Positions 44,585-53,044 of a DNA stretch of 53,152 nt are shown piece by piece (within the stretch, counting starts at the first letter, position 1; each line of letters opens with the position of its first letter). The position numbers and the translations under genes are program-made. The DNA comes from Cognatishimia sp. F0-27 (GTDB taxonomy: Bacteria; Pseudomonadota; Alphaproteobacteria; Rhodobacterales; Rhodobacteraceae). Under the pieces are notes generated by a model. It had not been told where the DNA came from. It searched no databases and saw only the letters and a program-made list of their open reading frames with translations. The stretch covers positions 1-53,152 of the forward strand of contig NZ_JAFMPQ010000037.1 in assembly GCF_020667845.1 (NCBI RefSeq). Direction: 5' to 3'.

Positions 44585-45457
44585 ATGACGGCCACCGATA
44601 TCCGCCCCTCCGCCGCCGCGCTCGACCGTCGGGCGATTGTCCGGAACCGCAACATGGGTCAGATCATCCGTTGGCTCCTGTTGTTTCTGGGCGGTGTGGC
44701 GATGGTGATGCCCATCGCCTACATGATCTCGACCTCGCTCAAGTGGCCGCATGAGGTCTACAACGTCAACCTGATCCCCGAAGAGCCGACCATCGAGAAC
44801 TACACCTTCGTGCTGGAGGATGGCCGGTTCTACATGTGGTTCGTCAATTCGATGATCATCGCCACGATCACGACGATCTCGAACCTGCTGTTTGACAGCC
44901 TGGTGGGCTATACGCTCTGCAAGTTCCGGTTTCCGGGGCGGATGATCGTCTTCATCGCGATCCTCTCGACGCTGATGATCCCGACCGAGATGCTGGTGAT
45001 CCCATGGTACCTGATGAGCCAGAGTTTTGGCTGGCTCGACAGCTATTGGGGCATCATGTTTCCCGGTCTCATGACGGCGTTTGGCACCTTCCTGATGAAG
45101 CAATTCTTTGAAAGCGTGCCGGATGATTTCATCGAAGCCGCGCGCATCGACGGTCTGAACGAGTTGCAGATCTGGTGGACCGTGGCGATGCCACTGGTGA
45201 AACCGGCGCTGGCGGCGCTGGCGATCTTCGTGTTTCTCGGCAACTGGACCGCGTTCCTCTGGCCGCTGATCGTGACCAATTCGGTCGACATGTATACGAT
45301 CCCTGTGGGTTTGTCGGGCTTCGGAGACGAGGCGGATGTGGCCTGGGAGCTGATCATGACGGGGGCGGCGATTTCGACGATCCCGACGCTTGTGGTGTTC
45401 CTGATCTTCCAGCGCTTCATCATCCGCGGCGTCGTCATGGCGGGGCTGAAGGGGTGA
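44585..45457 (+). CDS. Carbohydrate ABC transporter permease (MalG/UgpE type)
   Basis: A 290-residue inner-membrane permease, second half of the channel. The first helix is WLLLFLGGVAMVMPIAYMIS. The EAA motif is DFIEAARIDGLNELQIWW. The C-terminus has the MalG-like FQRFIIRGVVMAGLKG. The start at 44585 is taken from the reading frame; an upstream ATG at 44522 would add an unconserved Gly/Arg-rich stretch. The gene stops exactly where the 69-bp repeat array begins. Confidence 0.95.
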   Translation: MTATDIRPSAAALDRRAIVRNRNMGQIIRWLLLFLGGVAMVMPIAYMISTSLKWPHEVYNVNLIPEEPTIENYTFVLEDGRFYMWFVNSMIIATITTISNLLFDSLVGYTLCKFRFPGRMIVFIAILSTLMIPTEMLVIPWYLMSQSFGWLDSYWGIMFPGLMTAFGTFLMKQFFESVPDDFIEAARIDGLNELQIWWTVAMPLVKPALAALAIFVFLGNWTAFLWPLIVTNSVDMYTIPVGLSGFGDEADVAWELIMTGAAISTIPTLVVFLIFQRFIIRGVVMAGLKG

Positions 45458-45871
45458 TTGGCGGTTCGGCGCAGCCGACAAACCGTCCGGGGGACGGTTT
45501 GAGCCAATCACGGGCGGAGCCCCGGCATGGCGGTTCGGCGCAGCCGACAAACCCTCCGGGGGCGCGTTTGCGCCGATCACGGGCGGAGCCCCGGCGCAGC
45601 GGTTCGGCGCAGCCGACAAACCGTCCGGGGGAGGGTTTGAGCCAATCACGGGCGGAGCCCCGGCACAGCGGTTCGGCGCAGCCGACAAACCGTCCGGGGG
45701 ACGGTTTGAGCCGATCACGGGTGGAGCCCCGGCATGGCGGTTCGGCGCAGCCGACAAACCGTTCGGGGGACGGTTTGAGCCGATCACGGGCGGAGCCCCG
45801 GCGCAGCGGTTCGGCGCAGCCGACAAACCCTCCGGGGGCGCGTCTGAGCCAATCACGGGCGGAGCGGCGAT
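45458..45871. repeat. Six tandem 69-bp repeats
   Basis: The marker CGGTTCGGCGCAGCCGACA begins at 45462, 45531, 45600, 45669, 45738 and 45807, an exact 69-bp period. Each unit contains a hairpin. In copies 1 and 4 this is AAACCGTC-CGGGG-GACGGTTT, an 8-bp perfect stem. Then come GAGCCAATCACGGGCGGAGC or close variants. Copies 2 and 6 share a variant (CCTCCGGGGGCGCG). The period is divisible by three, so both strands stay open, but the translated 23-residue repeats (Pro/Gly/Arg/Ala) have no start or domain signal. It separates the second permease from the lyase gene. Confidence 0.95.
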
Positions 45872-46030
45872 GAGCAAGTCTGTCACAGGATGGGCGTCGC
45901 GGGTCCAAGCCGGACCTGCGGGACGGTTTCGGGATCATGCGGGACAGGCCGTGCAGACCCCGTCTCCGGCTATTCTGACACAAGCCGGTGCGACATCGGC
46001 TGTCTCTCGCCGCAAAACGGACCAAACGCC

Positions 46031-47515
46031 ATGATCGACCTCAGCAAATTCCCCCACCCGGTCTATCGCGATACCGTTCTTGCGCCGCTTTTCGAAGGGG
46101 TGAAACAGCATCACGCCCAGCACATGGCGCGGATCAACCGCGCGCATCTCGTGATGCTGGCTGAGACCGGCATCCTTTCCGGCGACGAGGCGCGCGCCAT
46201 CGCGCGTGCGCTGGCCGCCATCGAGGCGGAGGTCGATATCGCGGCGCTCGACTATACCGGCGAGCATGAGGATTATTTCTTTGTCGTTGAAGCTGCGCTG
46301 AAAGACCGGCTCGGTGATCTGGGAGGAGCGCTGCACACCGCGCGTTCGCGCAACGACATGGACCACACGATCTTCAAGCTGTCGCTGATGGCGCTTGGAA
46401 CGGATCTTGCGCTCCGGCTCGAAGCGCTGGCGGAGACCCTGATCGCCACCGCCGAGCGCGAAGCGGAGACGCTGATCGTGGCCTATACCCATGGCCAACC
46501 GGCGCAACCCACGACCTATGGTCACTATCTCAGCGCGATGACCGAGGTGGTGCTGCGCGATCTCGACCGGCTCAACGCCGCGCTCGATACGGTGGAGCTT
46601 TGCCCCATGGGGGCCGCGGCCATCACGACCAGCGGTTTTCCCATCGACCGGGCGCGCATGGCCGCGTTGCTGGGCTTCCGGGCGCCGCTCACCAACAGCT
46701 ATGGCTGCATCGCGTCGGTCGATTACGTCACCGGGCTCTACTCCGCGATGAAGCTGATCTTTGTCCATCTCGGCCGTCTGTGTCAGGACTATCAATATTG
46801 GGCCGCGTTTGAAGTCGGGCAACTTCATGTGCCCGATGCGCTTGTGCAGATCAGCTCCATCATGCCGCAAAAGCGCAACCCGGTGCCGATCGAGCATATG
46901 CGCCACATGGCGAGCCTCACCGCGGGGCGTTGTGACGCGATCGTGGACGTGATGCGCAACACGCCCTTCACCGACATGAATGACAGCGAGGGGGCGGTGC
47001 AGTCAGCGGGCTATGCCGCGTTTGAAAGCGGTGGCGCGATGCTCGACCTGCTGGCCGCCTTCGTCTCTGCCAGCACGATCAATGCGGATCGGGTGCGGGC
47101 CACGACGGACTCGGCGTGTATCACGATCACCGAACTGGCGGATACACTGGTCCGCGACGAAGAGCTGAGCTTTCGCCGCGCGCATGAGATCGCGGCGGCC
47201 ACCGCGCGTGCGGTCATCGCCGACCGGCGCCCGCTTGGCGAGGGTTACGCGGCGTTCCGGGCGGCGTTTGCACAGGCGACCGAAAGGCCACCGGCGATGG
47301 ACGAGCGCGCCTTTCGCGATGCCGTTTCGGCAGAGACATTTGTGCGCCGCCGCACCCGTCTGGGCGGGCCTGCGCCGGACCCGCTGCGCGCCGCCCTGAC
47401 GCAATACAAGGAAAGCCACGCCACGCAATCTGCGCGGACCATCGCCCGGGTCGCGCGGCGCACCCGCGCATCTGACGCGCTGTCCGCGGCTTTCGCGGCA
47501 TTGAGAGAGGACTGA
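46031..47515 (+). CDS. Argininosuccinate-lyase-like enzyme in a sugar-uptake operon
   Basis: A 494-residue member of the fumarase/aspartase superfamily nearest to argininosuccinate lyase. HTARSRND (residues 102-109, classical HTGRSRND), THGQPAQPTTYGH (153-165, the general acid/base loop) and SSIMPQKRNP (275-284, catalytic serine loop) are all intact, so it should be active. A biosynthetic ArgH would not be expected inside a carbohydrate ABC operon next to a PfkB kinase. It is better read as a paralogue that cleaves a C-N bond in the imported compound and releases a fumarate-like product. That is inference. It lies 159 bp after the 69-bp array and 4 bp before the ATPase gene. Confidence 0.88.
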   Translation: MIDLSKFPHPVYRDTVLAPLFEGVKQHHAQHMARINRAHLVMLAETGILSGDEARAIARALAAIEAEVDIAALDYTGEHEDYFFVVEAALKDRLGDLGGALHTARSRNDMDHTIFKLSLMALGTDLALRLEALAETLIATAEREAETLIVAYTHGQPAQPTTYGHYLSAMTEVVLRDLDRLNAALDTVELCPMGAAAITTSGFPIDRARMAALLGFRAPLTNSYGCIASVDYVTGLYSAMKLIFVHLGRLCQDYQYWAAFEVGQLHVPDALVQISSIMPQKRNPVPIEHMRHMASLTAGRCDAIVDVMRNTPFTDMNDSEGAVQSAGYAAFESGGAMLDLLAAFVSASTINADRVRATTDSACITITELADTLVRDEELSFRRAHEIAAATARAVIADRRPLGEGYAAFRAAFAQATERPPAMDERAFRDAVSAETFVRRRTRLGGPAPDPLRAALTQYKESHATQSARTIARVARRTRASDALSAAFAALRED

Positions 47516-47519
47516 GGCC

Positions 47520-48575
47520 ATGGCCAATCTCGCCTTGAAGGCTCTGACCAAACGGTTTGGCGATGTCGAGGTGCTGCACGGCATCGACCTCGACGTGGCG
47601 GATGGCGAATTCGTGGTCTTTGTGGGCCCGTCGGGTTGCGGCAAATCCACGACGCTGCGGATGATCGCCGGGCTGGAGGAGGTGAGCGGCGGCGAGGTCA
47701 TCATCGGCGACCGGGTGGTGAACAATCTCGAACCCAAGGAACGCGACATCGCGATGGTGTTCCAGAACTACGCGATCTACCCGCATATGTCGGTGCGCAA
47801 GAATATCGCCTTTGGTCTGCGAAGCTCCAGGATGCCAAAATCCGACAAGGAACGCCGCATCGACGAGGTGGCGGCGATTCTCGGCATGTCGGAACTGCTC
47901 AACCGCAAGCCCGCGCAGCTCTCCGGCGGCCAGCGTCAGCGCGTCGCCATCGGGCGGGCCATGGTGCGTGACCCGGCGGTCTTCCTGTTCGACGAGCCGC
48001 TTTCAAACCTCGATGCGCAGTTGCGCACGCAGATGCGGCTTGAGATCAAGAAGCTGCATCAGCGCGTGGGCAATACGATCATCTTTGTCACCCATGATCA
48101 GGTCGAGGCGATGACCATGGCCGACCGGATCGTCATCATGAAGGATGGCCACATCCAGCAGGTTGGCACGCCGGCGGAGGTCTATCACCAGCCCGCGAAC
48201 GAATTCGTGGCACAGTTCATCGGCGCGCCCTCGATGAACCTGCTCGATGCCCGCTCGGATAATGGCGCGCTTGTGCTGCCCTCCGGGACCCGGCTCGAGG
48301 GGTTGGCCGGGGCCGCCGGGGGCGGAGCGGTCCGCATCGGGGTGCGTCCGGACGATCTTACCCTTTCGGGGGGCGTGCCGATCGTGTCCGGGCGTGTCAG
48401 CGTGCGGGAGCCGCTTGGTCCGGAAACGCTGATCTACGTTGACACGGGCCTGCGCGAGGTGATCGCCAAGGCCGATGGCCGACACCCGCCAGAGGTGGGA
48501 GCTGATGTGGTGTTGCATGCAGAGCCTCAGAACCTTCACGTGTTTGACGCCGCCACCGGCGTCGCCCTGCGGTGA
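47520..48575 (+). CDS. ABC transporter ATP-binding protein (UgpC/MsmK type)
   Basis: A 351-residue ATPase of the carbohydrate CUT1 class that drives the permease pair. Walker A GPSGCGKST is at residues 36-44, the Q-loop is MVFQNYAIYPHMSV, the signature is LSGGQRQRVAIGRA and Walker B is VFLFDEPLSNLDAQ. An OB-type C-terminal regulatory domain (about residues 235-350, MNLLDARSDNG onward) is typical of MalK/UgpC. Its start lies 4 bp after the lyase stop and its stop overlaps the kinase start, so the three are tightly coupled. Confidence 0.96.
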   Translation: MANLALKALTKRFGDVEVLHGIDLDVADGEFVVFVGPSGCGKSTTLRMIAGLEEVSGGEVIIGDRVVNNLEPKERDIAMVFQNYAIYPHMSVRKNIAFGLRSSRMPKSDKERRIDEVAAILGMSELLNRKPAQLSGGQRQRVAIGRAMVRDPAVFLFDEPLSNLDAQLRTQMRLEIKKLHQRVGNTIIFVTHDQVEAMTMADRIVIMKDGHIQQVGTPAEVYHQPANEFVAQFIGAPSMNLLDARSDNGALVLPSGTRLEGLAGAAGGGAVRIGVRPDDLTLSGGVPIVSGRVSVREPLGPETLIYVDTGLREVIAKADGRHPPEVGADVVLHAEPQNLHVFDAATGVALR

Positions 48576-49468
48576 TGGCGCCGGTCGGAGGCAATTCCGG
48601 CGGCGCGGCCGTGCTCTGCGCGGGGCGGCTGTACTGCGATCTGGTGTTCACCGACCTTCCTTCGATGCCACGCATGGGGCGCGAGACCTTTGCCGGCGGG
48701 CTGTCCCTGCATGCAGGCGGCGGCGCCTATATCACCGCCGCCTGCTTGGCCGCGTTGGGGCATCAGGCGGGATTGCTCGCGACGCTGCCGGCGGCTCCGT
48801 TCGGGGATCTGGTGCGCAACGAGATCGAAGCCATGAACGTGGCGACCCAATGGCTGACAGCGGCCTGCGCGGGCGCGCCGCAAATCACCGTTGCCATGGC
48901 CCACGGGGGCGACCGCGCGTTTCTCAGCCACAAAAGCGGCCCGGCGCTGCAAATCCCGCCGCGCGGCCTTGAGGGCCCGTGGCGGCATCTTCATATCGGC
49001 GAGCTGCGCACGCTGGTGGAGCATCCCGGCCTTGTCGGACGCGCCCATGATGCGGCGATGAGCGTGTCGCTCGATTGTGGCCATGACGACGCGTTGCTGT
49101 GCGATGGCGCGGCCTTGGTGGGGCTGATCGGGTCCGTGGACGTCTTTTTGCCCAATGCGCAGGAATATGTGGCCCTCTGCGCGTCGGGCCTGCCGGAAAG
49201 CGCGGCGCCGCTGGTGGTCGTTAAGGATGGCGCTGCCGGTGCTCGCGCGATGGAGGATGGACGCGCCGTCAGCGTGGCGGCGGAGCCGGCCTGCGTGGTT
49301 GATGCCACCGGGGCGGGCGATGCCTTCAATGGCGGGTTTCTGTCGGCCTGGCTCGCGGGGGCTCCGTTAGAAGCGGCGTTGCGGCTCGGCAATCACTGTG
49401 GGGCCGCGGCGGTCGCGGCACCGGGGGGAGCGATGGGATTTGACAGCCTGCGCCGGGCGGCTGTCTGA
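48575..49468 (+). CDS. PfkB-family carbohydrate kinase
   Basis: A 297-residue ribokinase-like kinase. Signature 1 region GLSLHAGGGAYITAACLAALG (substrate glycines) and signature 2 DATGAGDAFNGGF (residues 243-255, catalytic Asp249 and the anion hole) are present. The ATG at 48575 overlaps the ATPase stop (TGATG); a GTG one codon earlier is an alternative. It presumably phosphorylates the sugar or sugar-like product released in the pathway. The family includes kinases for ribose, fructose, KDG and nucleosides, and specificity is not readable. It is followed after 257 bp by the metallo-beta-lactamase-fold gene. Confidence 0.92.
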   Translation: MAPVGGNSGGAAVLCAGRLYCDLVFTDLPSMPRMGRETFAGGLSLHAGGGAYITAACLAALGHQAGLLATLPAAPFGDLVRNEIEAMNVATQWLTAACAGAPQITVAMAHGGDRAFLSHKSGPALQIPPRGLEGPWRHLHIGELRTLVEHPGLVGRAHDAAMSVSLDCGHDDALLCDGAALVGLIGSVDVFLPNAQEYVALCASGLPESAAPLVVVKDGAAGARAMEDGRAVSVAAEPACVVDATGAGDAFNGGFLSAWLAGAPLEAALRLGNHCGAAAVAAPGGAMGFDSLRRAAV

Positions 49469-49725
49469 TCGGCCCCGGCCGGCGGAGCACCGACGTCGCG
49501 CCCGCGTCAGGATTGCGCTGGATCGTTACGCAGGATGTCGCGCGGTCTCGACGCGCAACATGATGTCGACCAACCGGCATCCCCGACCGCCAAGCGACGC
49601 CATGGCGCGGATCGCCGACCGTCATGCCTTGGGACATAAGTGATGGAGCATAGATCGTTGGAAAACAATATTTTACGGGACGACAGCACAAGGACGCATG
49701 CGCTGTGGTCTGGGGAGGACACCGC

Positions 49726-50421
49726 ATGCAAGTGACGTGGTTCGGACACGCAGCGTTCAAACTGACGCCAGACCATGGCCCGTCGGTGATAACCGATCCC
49801 TACACGCCCGAAGGGGTCGGCTATGACCCGATCACGCAAAGCGCGGATCTTGTCATCATCTCGTCCGATGATGACAGCGCCCATTGCCGCGCCGATCTGA
49901 TCCCCGGGTCGCCGCAGGTGCTCAATGCGTTGACCGTCGCCAGGGCCGGCGGACAGGGCGAAGCGGCAGGGCTCGCGGTTCAGGCGGTGCAGGCCAGGGA
50001 GTGGGAGCATCATCCGGAGCATGATGTGCCGGGAGACAATGGCATGTATCGCTTCGGCCTCGACGGGATGCAGATTGCTCATATGGGGGATGTGGGCAAT
50101 GCGCTCACGGACCGGCAAATCGCGTTTTTCGAGGATGTGGATGTGCTTTTCGCGCTCGCGGGCGGATACCTGACCATCGAGTTGCCGGACCTGATGCGGA
50201 TGATCCACCGGGTGCGCCCCAAGCTTGTGATTCCGATGCATTTCCGGACGCTCACGTACAAACCGCGCAACACGAAATGGATCAGCAGTTTCCTTGAGCA
50301 TTTTCGTGATGATGCCGTGGATTTCGCCTGTGAACATACGGTGACATTGAGCAAGGCCGACCTTCCCACCGACACGCGGGTGCTGGTGATGGATCATGTG
50401 CGTCAGCCCGCAGGCGTCTGA
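49726..50421 (+). CDS. Metallo-beta-lactamase-fold protein with altered metal motif
   Basis: A 231-residue UlaG-like MBL-fold protein. The N-terminus MQVTWFGHAAFKL, HMGD (residues 119-122) and PMHF (170-173) match the fold's conserved strands and metal-site residues. The defining HxHxDH motif is replaced by SSDDDSAHC (residues 46-54) after the usual DLVIIS strand. The two leading histidines are gone, although one His and several acidic residues remain. UlaG-type enzymes hydrolyse lactones or phosphodiesters; activity here may use an atypical metal site. It is the last gene in the direction of the ABC operon, behind an AT-rich gap, so it may have its own promoter. Confidence 0.82.
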   Translation: MQVTWFGHAAFKLTPDHGPSVITDPYTPEGVGYDPITQSADLVIISSDDDSAHCRADLIPGSPQVLNALTVARAGGQGEAAGLAVQAVQAREWEHHPEHDVPGDNGMYRFGLDGMQIAHMGDVGNALTDRQIAFFEDVDVLFALAGGYLTIELPDLMRMIHRVRPKLVIPMHFRTLTYKPRNTKWISSFLEHFRDDAVDFACEHTVTLSKADLPTDTRVLVMDHVRQPAGV

Positions 50422-51125
50422 GTGACGGGCGCAGCGCGGGACCAGTCGAACGCCGCATTGGTAGCGGTCATGGGAGGACAGGCTGCGTGACTTGAAAACC
50501 CGCGCCATTCGCTCTCGGCAGGACCGGCGGCATCGCGCGTGTATGGGGCCGGGCGCGCGAAGATATGGTCATCATCGGGTCTGATCACACGACATAGGCT
50601 CGGGAAACCTCAACAGCTCGGCCGGCGGCACAAAGCGGGCGCTCGACGCGTATCAGGCCACGCAAAAGCCGCGTGTTTTGGTATCCTGAACGACAGAGTG
50701 GGCGGACCCTTGGCAGCCCTGCGGGATCCAGCCATCGCAGAACGCCTCATCGGCACATCGCAGGTCAGTCAGGCGCAGAACCCCGTTATGATCGCGTGGC
50801 ATGATGGTTTTTCGCGTTGCCTGATCCTTCTGCGCACGGGTCGAAATCCCACCTCACCGTCGCACCATGGGTTGATCCGGAGATGGGGCGGCGATGGCGG
50901 CGCGTATCGAAGGCATCCTCATCATGCACCCGGCGCATGAGAGGATCACGGGTCCGCCCCGGCCGATATTGCGGGAATTCTGCGGCATGACCAGACGCGT
51001 AGGGTGATGCAGGCAAAGGCCCGGCGGCGAAACGCCCGGTGCGCCCGTTGCGCGCGACATGGCAGCGGGCGCAACCCGGCGTGCGGGGACTTGTGCCGCG
51101 CGGCGGGCCTTGTATGACTGGGCGC
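50422..51125. other. 704-bp stretch with no recognisable gene
   Basis: No open frame has a domain I recognise. The plus-strand frame 50539-50940 contains LAALRDPAIAERL, which faintly resembles an AraC-type (cupin-6) motif, but the rest does not continue it. Another frame reads RALDAYQATQKPRVLV before a stop. These may be remains of decayed genes. I saw no inverted repeats, target duplications or transposase fragments at the edges. Confidence 0.4.
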
Positions 51126-52187
51126 ATGGTCAACGCGCTCACATCTTCCGGCCTTTTTGGCACCCATTTTCATGACCCGGAGATCGCGGCGCTGTTCTCC
51201 GCCGACGCGGTTGTTGCGCGCATGGTTGCCGTGGAAGGCGCCTGGACCGAGGTTCTGGCGCGGATCGGCGCGGTTGACCTGTCCGACGCAGAGGCGGCGC
51301 TGGCGGCCATGGCGGCATTCCGGCCGGATCACGCGGTGTTGCGGACCGGGGCGGAGCGCGACGGATTGCCGGTCCCTGCGCTGGTCCACGCGTTGCGGCA
51401 GGGGCTGGCCAAGCCGGTGGCCGCGGCGATCCATCACGGGCTCACAAGCCAGGATGTGATCGACACCGCCATGGTGCTGATCCTGCGCGATGCCCTGGAC
51501 GCGTTCGACGCAAGGCTGGCGGAGGTCCTGACGCTGCTCGACCGCCATGCGGCGGCGGCGGCGGACCGCAGGATGATGGGGTGGACACGGATGCAGGCGG
51601 CGCTGCCGATCCCGGTTGCCGCGCGGATCGCCACGTGGCGCAGGCCGCTTGCGGCGGCGCAGGGCGCGCTGCCGGCGCTGCGGGCGCAGATCGGTGTGCT
51701 GCAATGCGCCGGGCCGGTCGGGCTTCAGGACGCGCCGCAGGGGCAGGGCCCGGAGGCCGCAAGGCTCATGGCCGAAAGGCTCGGGTTGACGCCGGACACG
51801 TCATGGCATGCGGATCGGGCGCCGATGCTGGCCTTCGGACATTGGCTCGTGCTGCTCTGCGGCGCGCTTGGCAAGCTGGGCCAGGACATCGCGCTGATGG
51901 CGCAACAGGGCGTTGATGCGGTCACGCTTTCGGGTGGCGGCGGCTCCTCTGCGATGCCGCACAAGCAAAACCCGGTGCGGGCAGAGGCGCTGGTGACGGT
52001 GGCGCGGTTTGTGGCCGCCCAGCAAGGCGGGCTGGCGCAGGCGCTGCTCCACGAACAGGAACGTTCGGGCGCGGCATGGGCGCTAGAATGGATGATCCTG
52101 CCCGCCATGACCGAGGCCACGGGAGCCGCTCTGGAGGATGCGCGCGCCCTGCTGGATCAGATCACCCGCATTGGTGAGCCGGCATGA
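51126..52187 (+). CDS. PcaB-like lyase (3-carboxy-cis,cis-muconate cycloisomerase family)
   Basis: A 353-residue fumarase-superfamily enzyme. HHGLTSQDVIDTA (residues 103-115) and the flexible catalytic loop GGSSAMPHKQNP (272-283) are of the PcaB/adenylosuccinate-lyase type. GWTRMQAALPIP occupies the place of the GRT-x-x-Q loop of PcaB. PcaB cyclises 3-carboxymuconate in the protocatechuate pathway, but no pcaG, pcaH, pcaC or pcaD lies nearby, so the substrate is uncertain. An in-frame ATG at 51114 would add four residues. Its stop overlaps the HAD gene start (ATGA), so the two are coupled. Confidence 0.82.
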   Translation: MVNALTSSGLFGTHFHDPEIAALFSADAVVARMVAVEGAWTEVLARIGAVDLSDAEAALAAMAAFRPDHAVLRTGAERDGLPVPALVHALRQGLAKPVAAAIHHGLTSQDVIDTAMVLILRDALDAFDARLAEVLTLLDRHAAAAADRRMMGWTRMQAALPIPVAARIATWRRPLAAAQGALPALRAQIGVLQCAGPVGLQDAPQGQGPEAARLMAERLGLTPDTSWHADRAPMLAFGHWLVLLCGALGKLGQDIALMAQQGVDAVTLSGGGGSSAMPHKQNPVRAEALVTVARFVAAQQGGLAQALLHEQERSGAAWALEWMILPAMTEATGAALEDARALLDQITRIGEPA

Positions 52188-52828
52188 GTGGCCCTGTGCC
52201 TGCGCCCGCGCGCGACAGCGTGGAACCTGCATTGGTTGTGTGGGATTTCGACGGTGTGCTGAACGCCAATACCCGCGACGGACGGTTTGTCTGGGCCGAC
52301 CGGCTGAAGGAGGATCTTGGCATTGATCCAGATGCGTTTGCCCGCGATCTCTTCGGATCCGGGATCGCCCGCCAGATCATGCGCGGTCAGCGTGACCTTG
52401 CCGAGTATGTGCAGGCGTGGCTGGTGCGCAACGGCCATGACAGGGATGCAGGGGAGGTTCTGCGCTACTGGTTCGAGAAGGATCGCCACCTTGATCCGCA
52501 GATGCTGGACTGGGCGGTGCGGCATGCGGGGCGCCGGGTGATCGGCACCAACAACGAGGCCCACAGGGCGCGGTTCATCGAGGAAGAGATGGGCCTCGCT
52601 GAGCGGTTCGAGGCGGTGTTTGCCTCCGGACGCATGGGGGTGGCCAAGCCGGACCCGGGCTTTTTTGCCCAGATCGAGCGCTGGTCGGCATTGCCGCCGC
52701 AACGGATCCTGCTGATCGACGACACGGCGGGCAACATCGCCGCCTGCACGGCGCGCGGCTGGCAGGGGTTTCACCTGACAGCGGCCACACGGGACCGCTT
52801 GCCCGAACGGCTGGGCCTCGCCGCCTGA
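52184..52828 (+). CDS. HAD-superfamily hydrolase
   Basis: A 214-residue phosphatase-like protein. Motif I is WDFDGVLN with the nucleophile Asp, motif II is GTNNEAH, the motif III lysine lies in GVAKPDPGFF, and motif IV is LIDDTAGNI. The helical cap segment after motif I places it with C1-cap HAD enzymes (YihX/epoxide hydrolase N-terminal type). The substrate is unknown. The start overlaps the PcaB-like gene by four bases, suggesting linked function or at least coupled translation. The gene converges on the truncated minus-strand gene at the edge. Confidence 0.88.
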   Translation: MSGPVPAPARDSVEPALVVWDFDGVLNANTRDGRFVWADRLKEDLGIDPDAFARDLFGSGIARQIMRGQRDLAEYVQAWLVRNGHDRDAGEVLRYWFEKDRHLDPQMLDWAVRHAGRRVIGTNNEAHRARFIEEEMGLAERFEAVFASGRMGVAKPDPGFFAQIERWSALPPQRILLIDDTAGNIAACTARGWQGFHLTAATRDRLPERLGLAA

Positions 52829-52904
52829 GTGGGCCGCCCGGGACCGGTCCCGGAGAGGCGGCACTGCGCCACGGCGTGCTTGCGGGGGGCGCTGATCCGG
52901 CCCG

Positions 52905-52953
52905 GCAAAGCCCCGGGAGTGGAAGGGGGATCCGACCAGTCCCGGGGCTTTGC
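52905..52953. repeat. Long perfect inverted repeat between convergent genes
   Basis: GCAAAGCCCCGGGA (52905-52918) and TCCCGGGGCTTTGC (52940-52953) are perfect 14-bp arms around a 21-base loop. It lies between the HAD gene and the converging gene at the edge. No T tract follows on either strand, so it is either a factor-assisted bidirectional terminator or a REP-like element. Confidence 0.8.
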
Positions 52954-53044
52954 GGGGCTTTGGAGCCGGGGTTCCGGGCCTTGGTGGACGGCTTGAAACG
53001 CACAGCGCGACCGGAAACCAGTATGCGGGCTTGACGAGGCTGGG

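Noticed and set aside
45458-45871. CRISPR array
   Set aside because: The whole 69-bp unit is repeated, with no unique spacers between conserved repeats and no cas genes nearby.
44378-45886. 502-residue minus-strand frame including 23-residue repeats (PPVIGS...)
   Set aside because: It overlaps a good permease gene antisense and exists because the 69-bp repeat period is divisible by three. There is no start signal or family resemblance.
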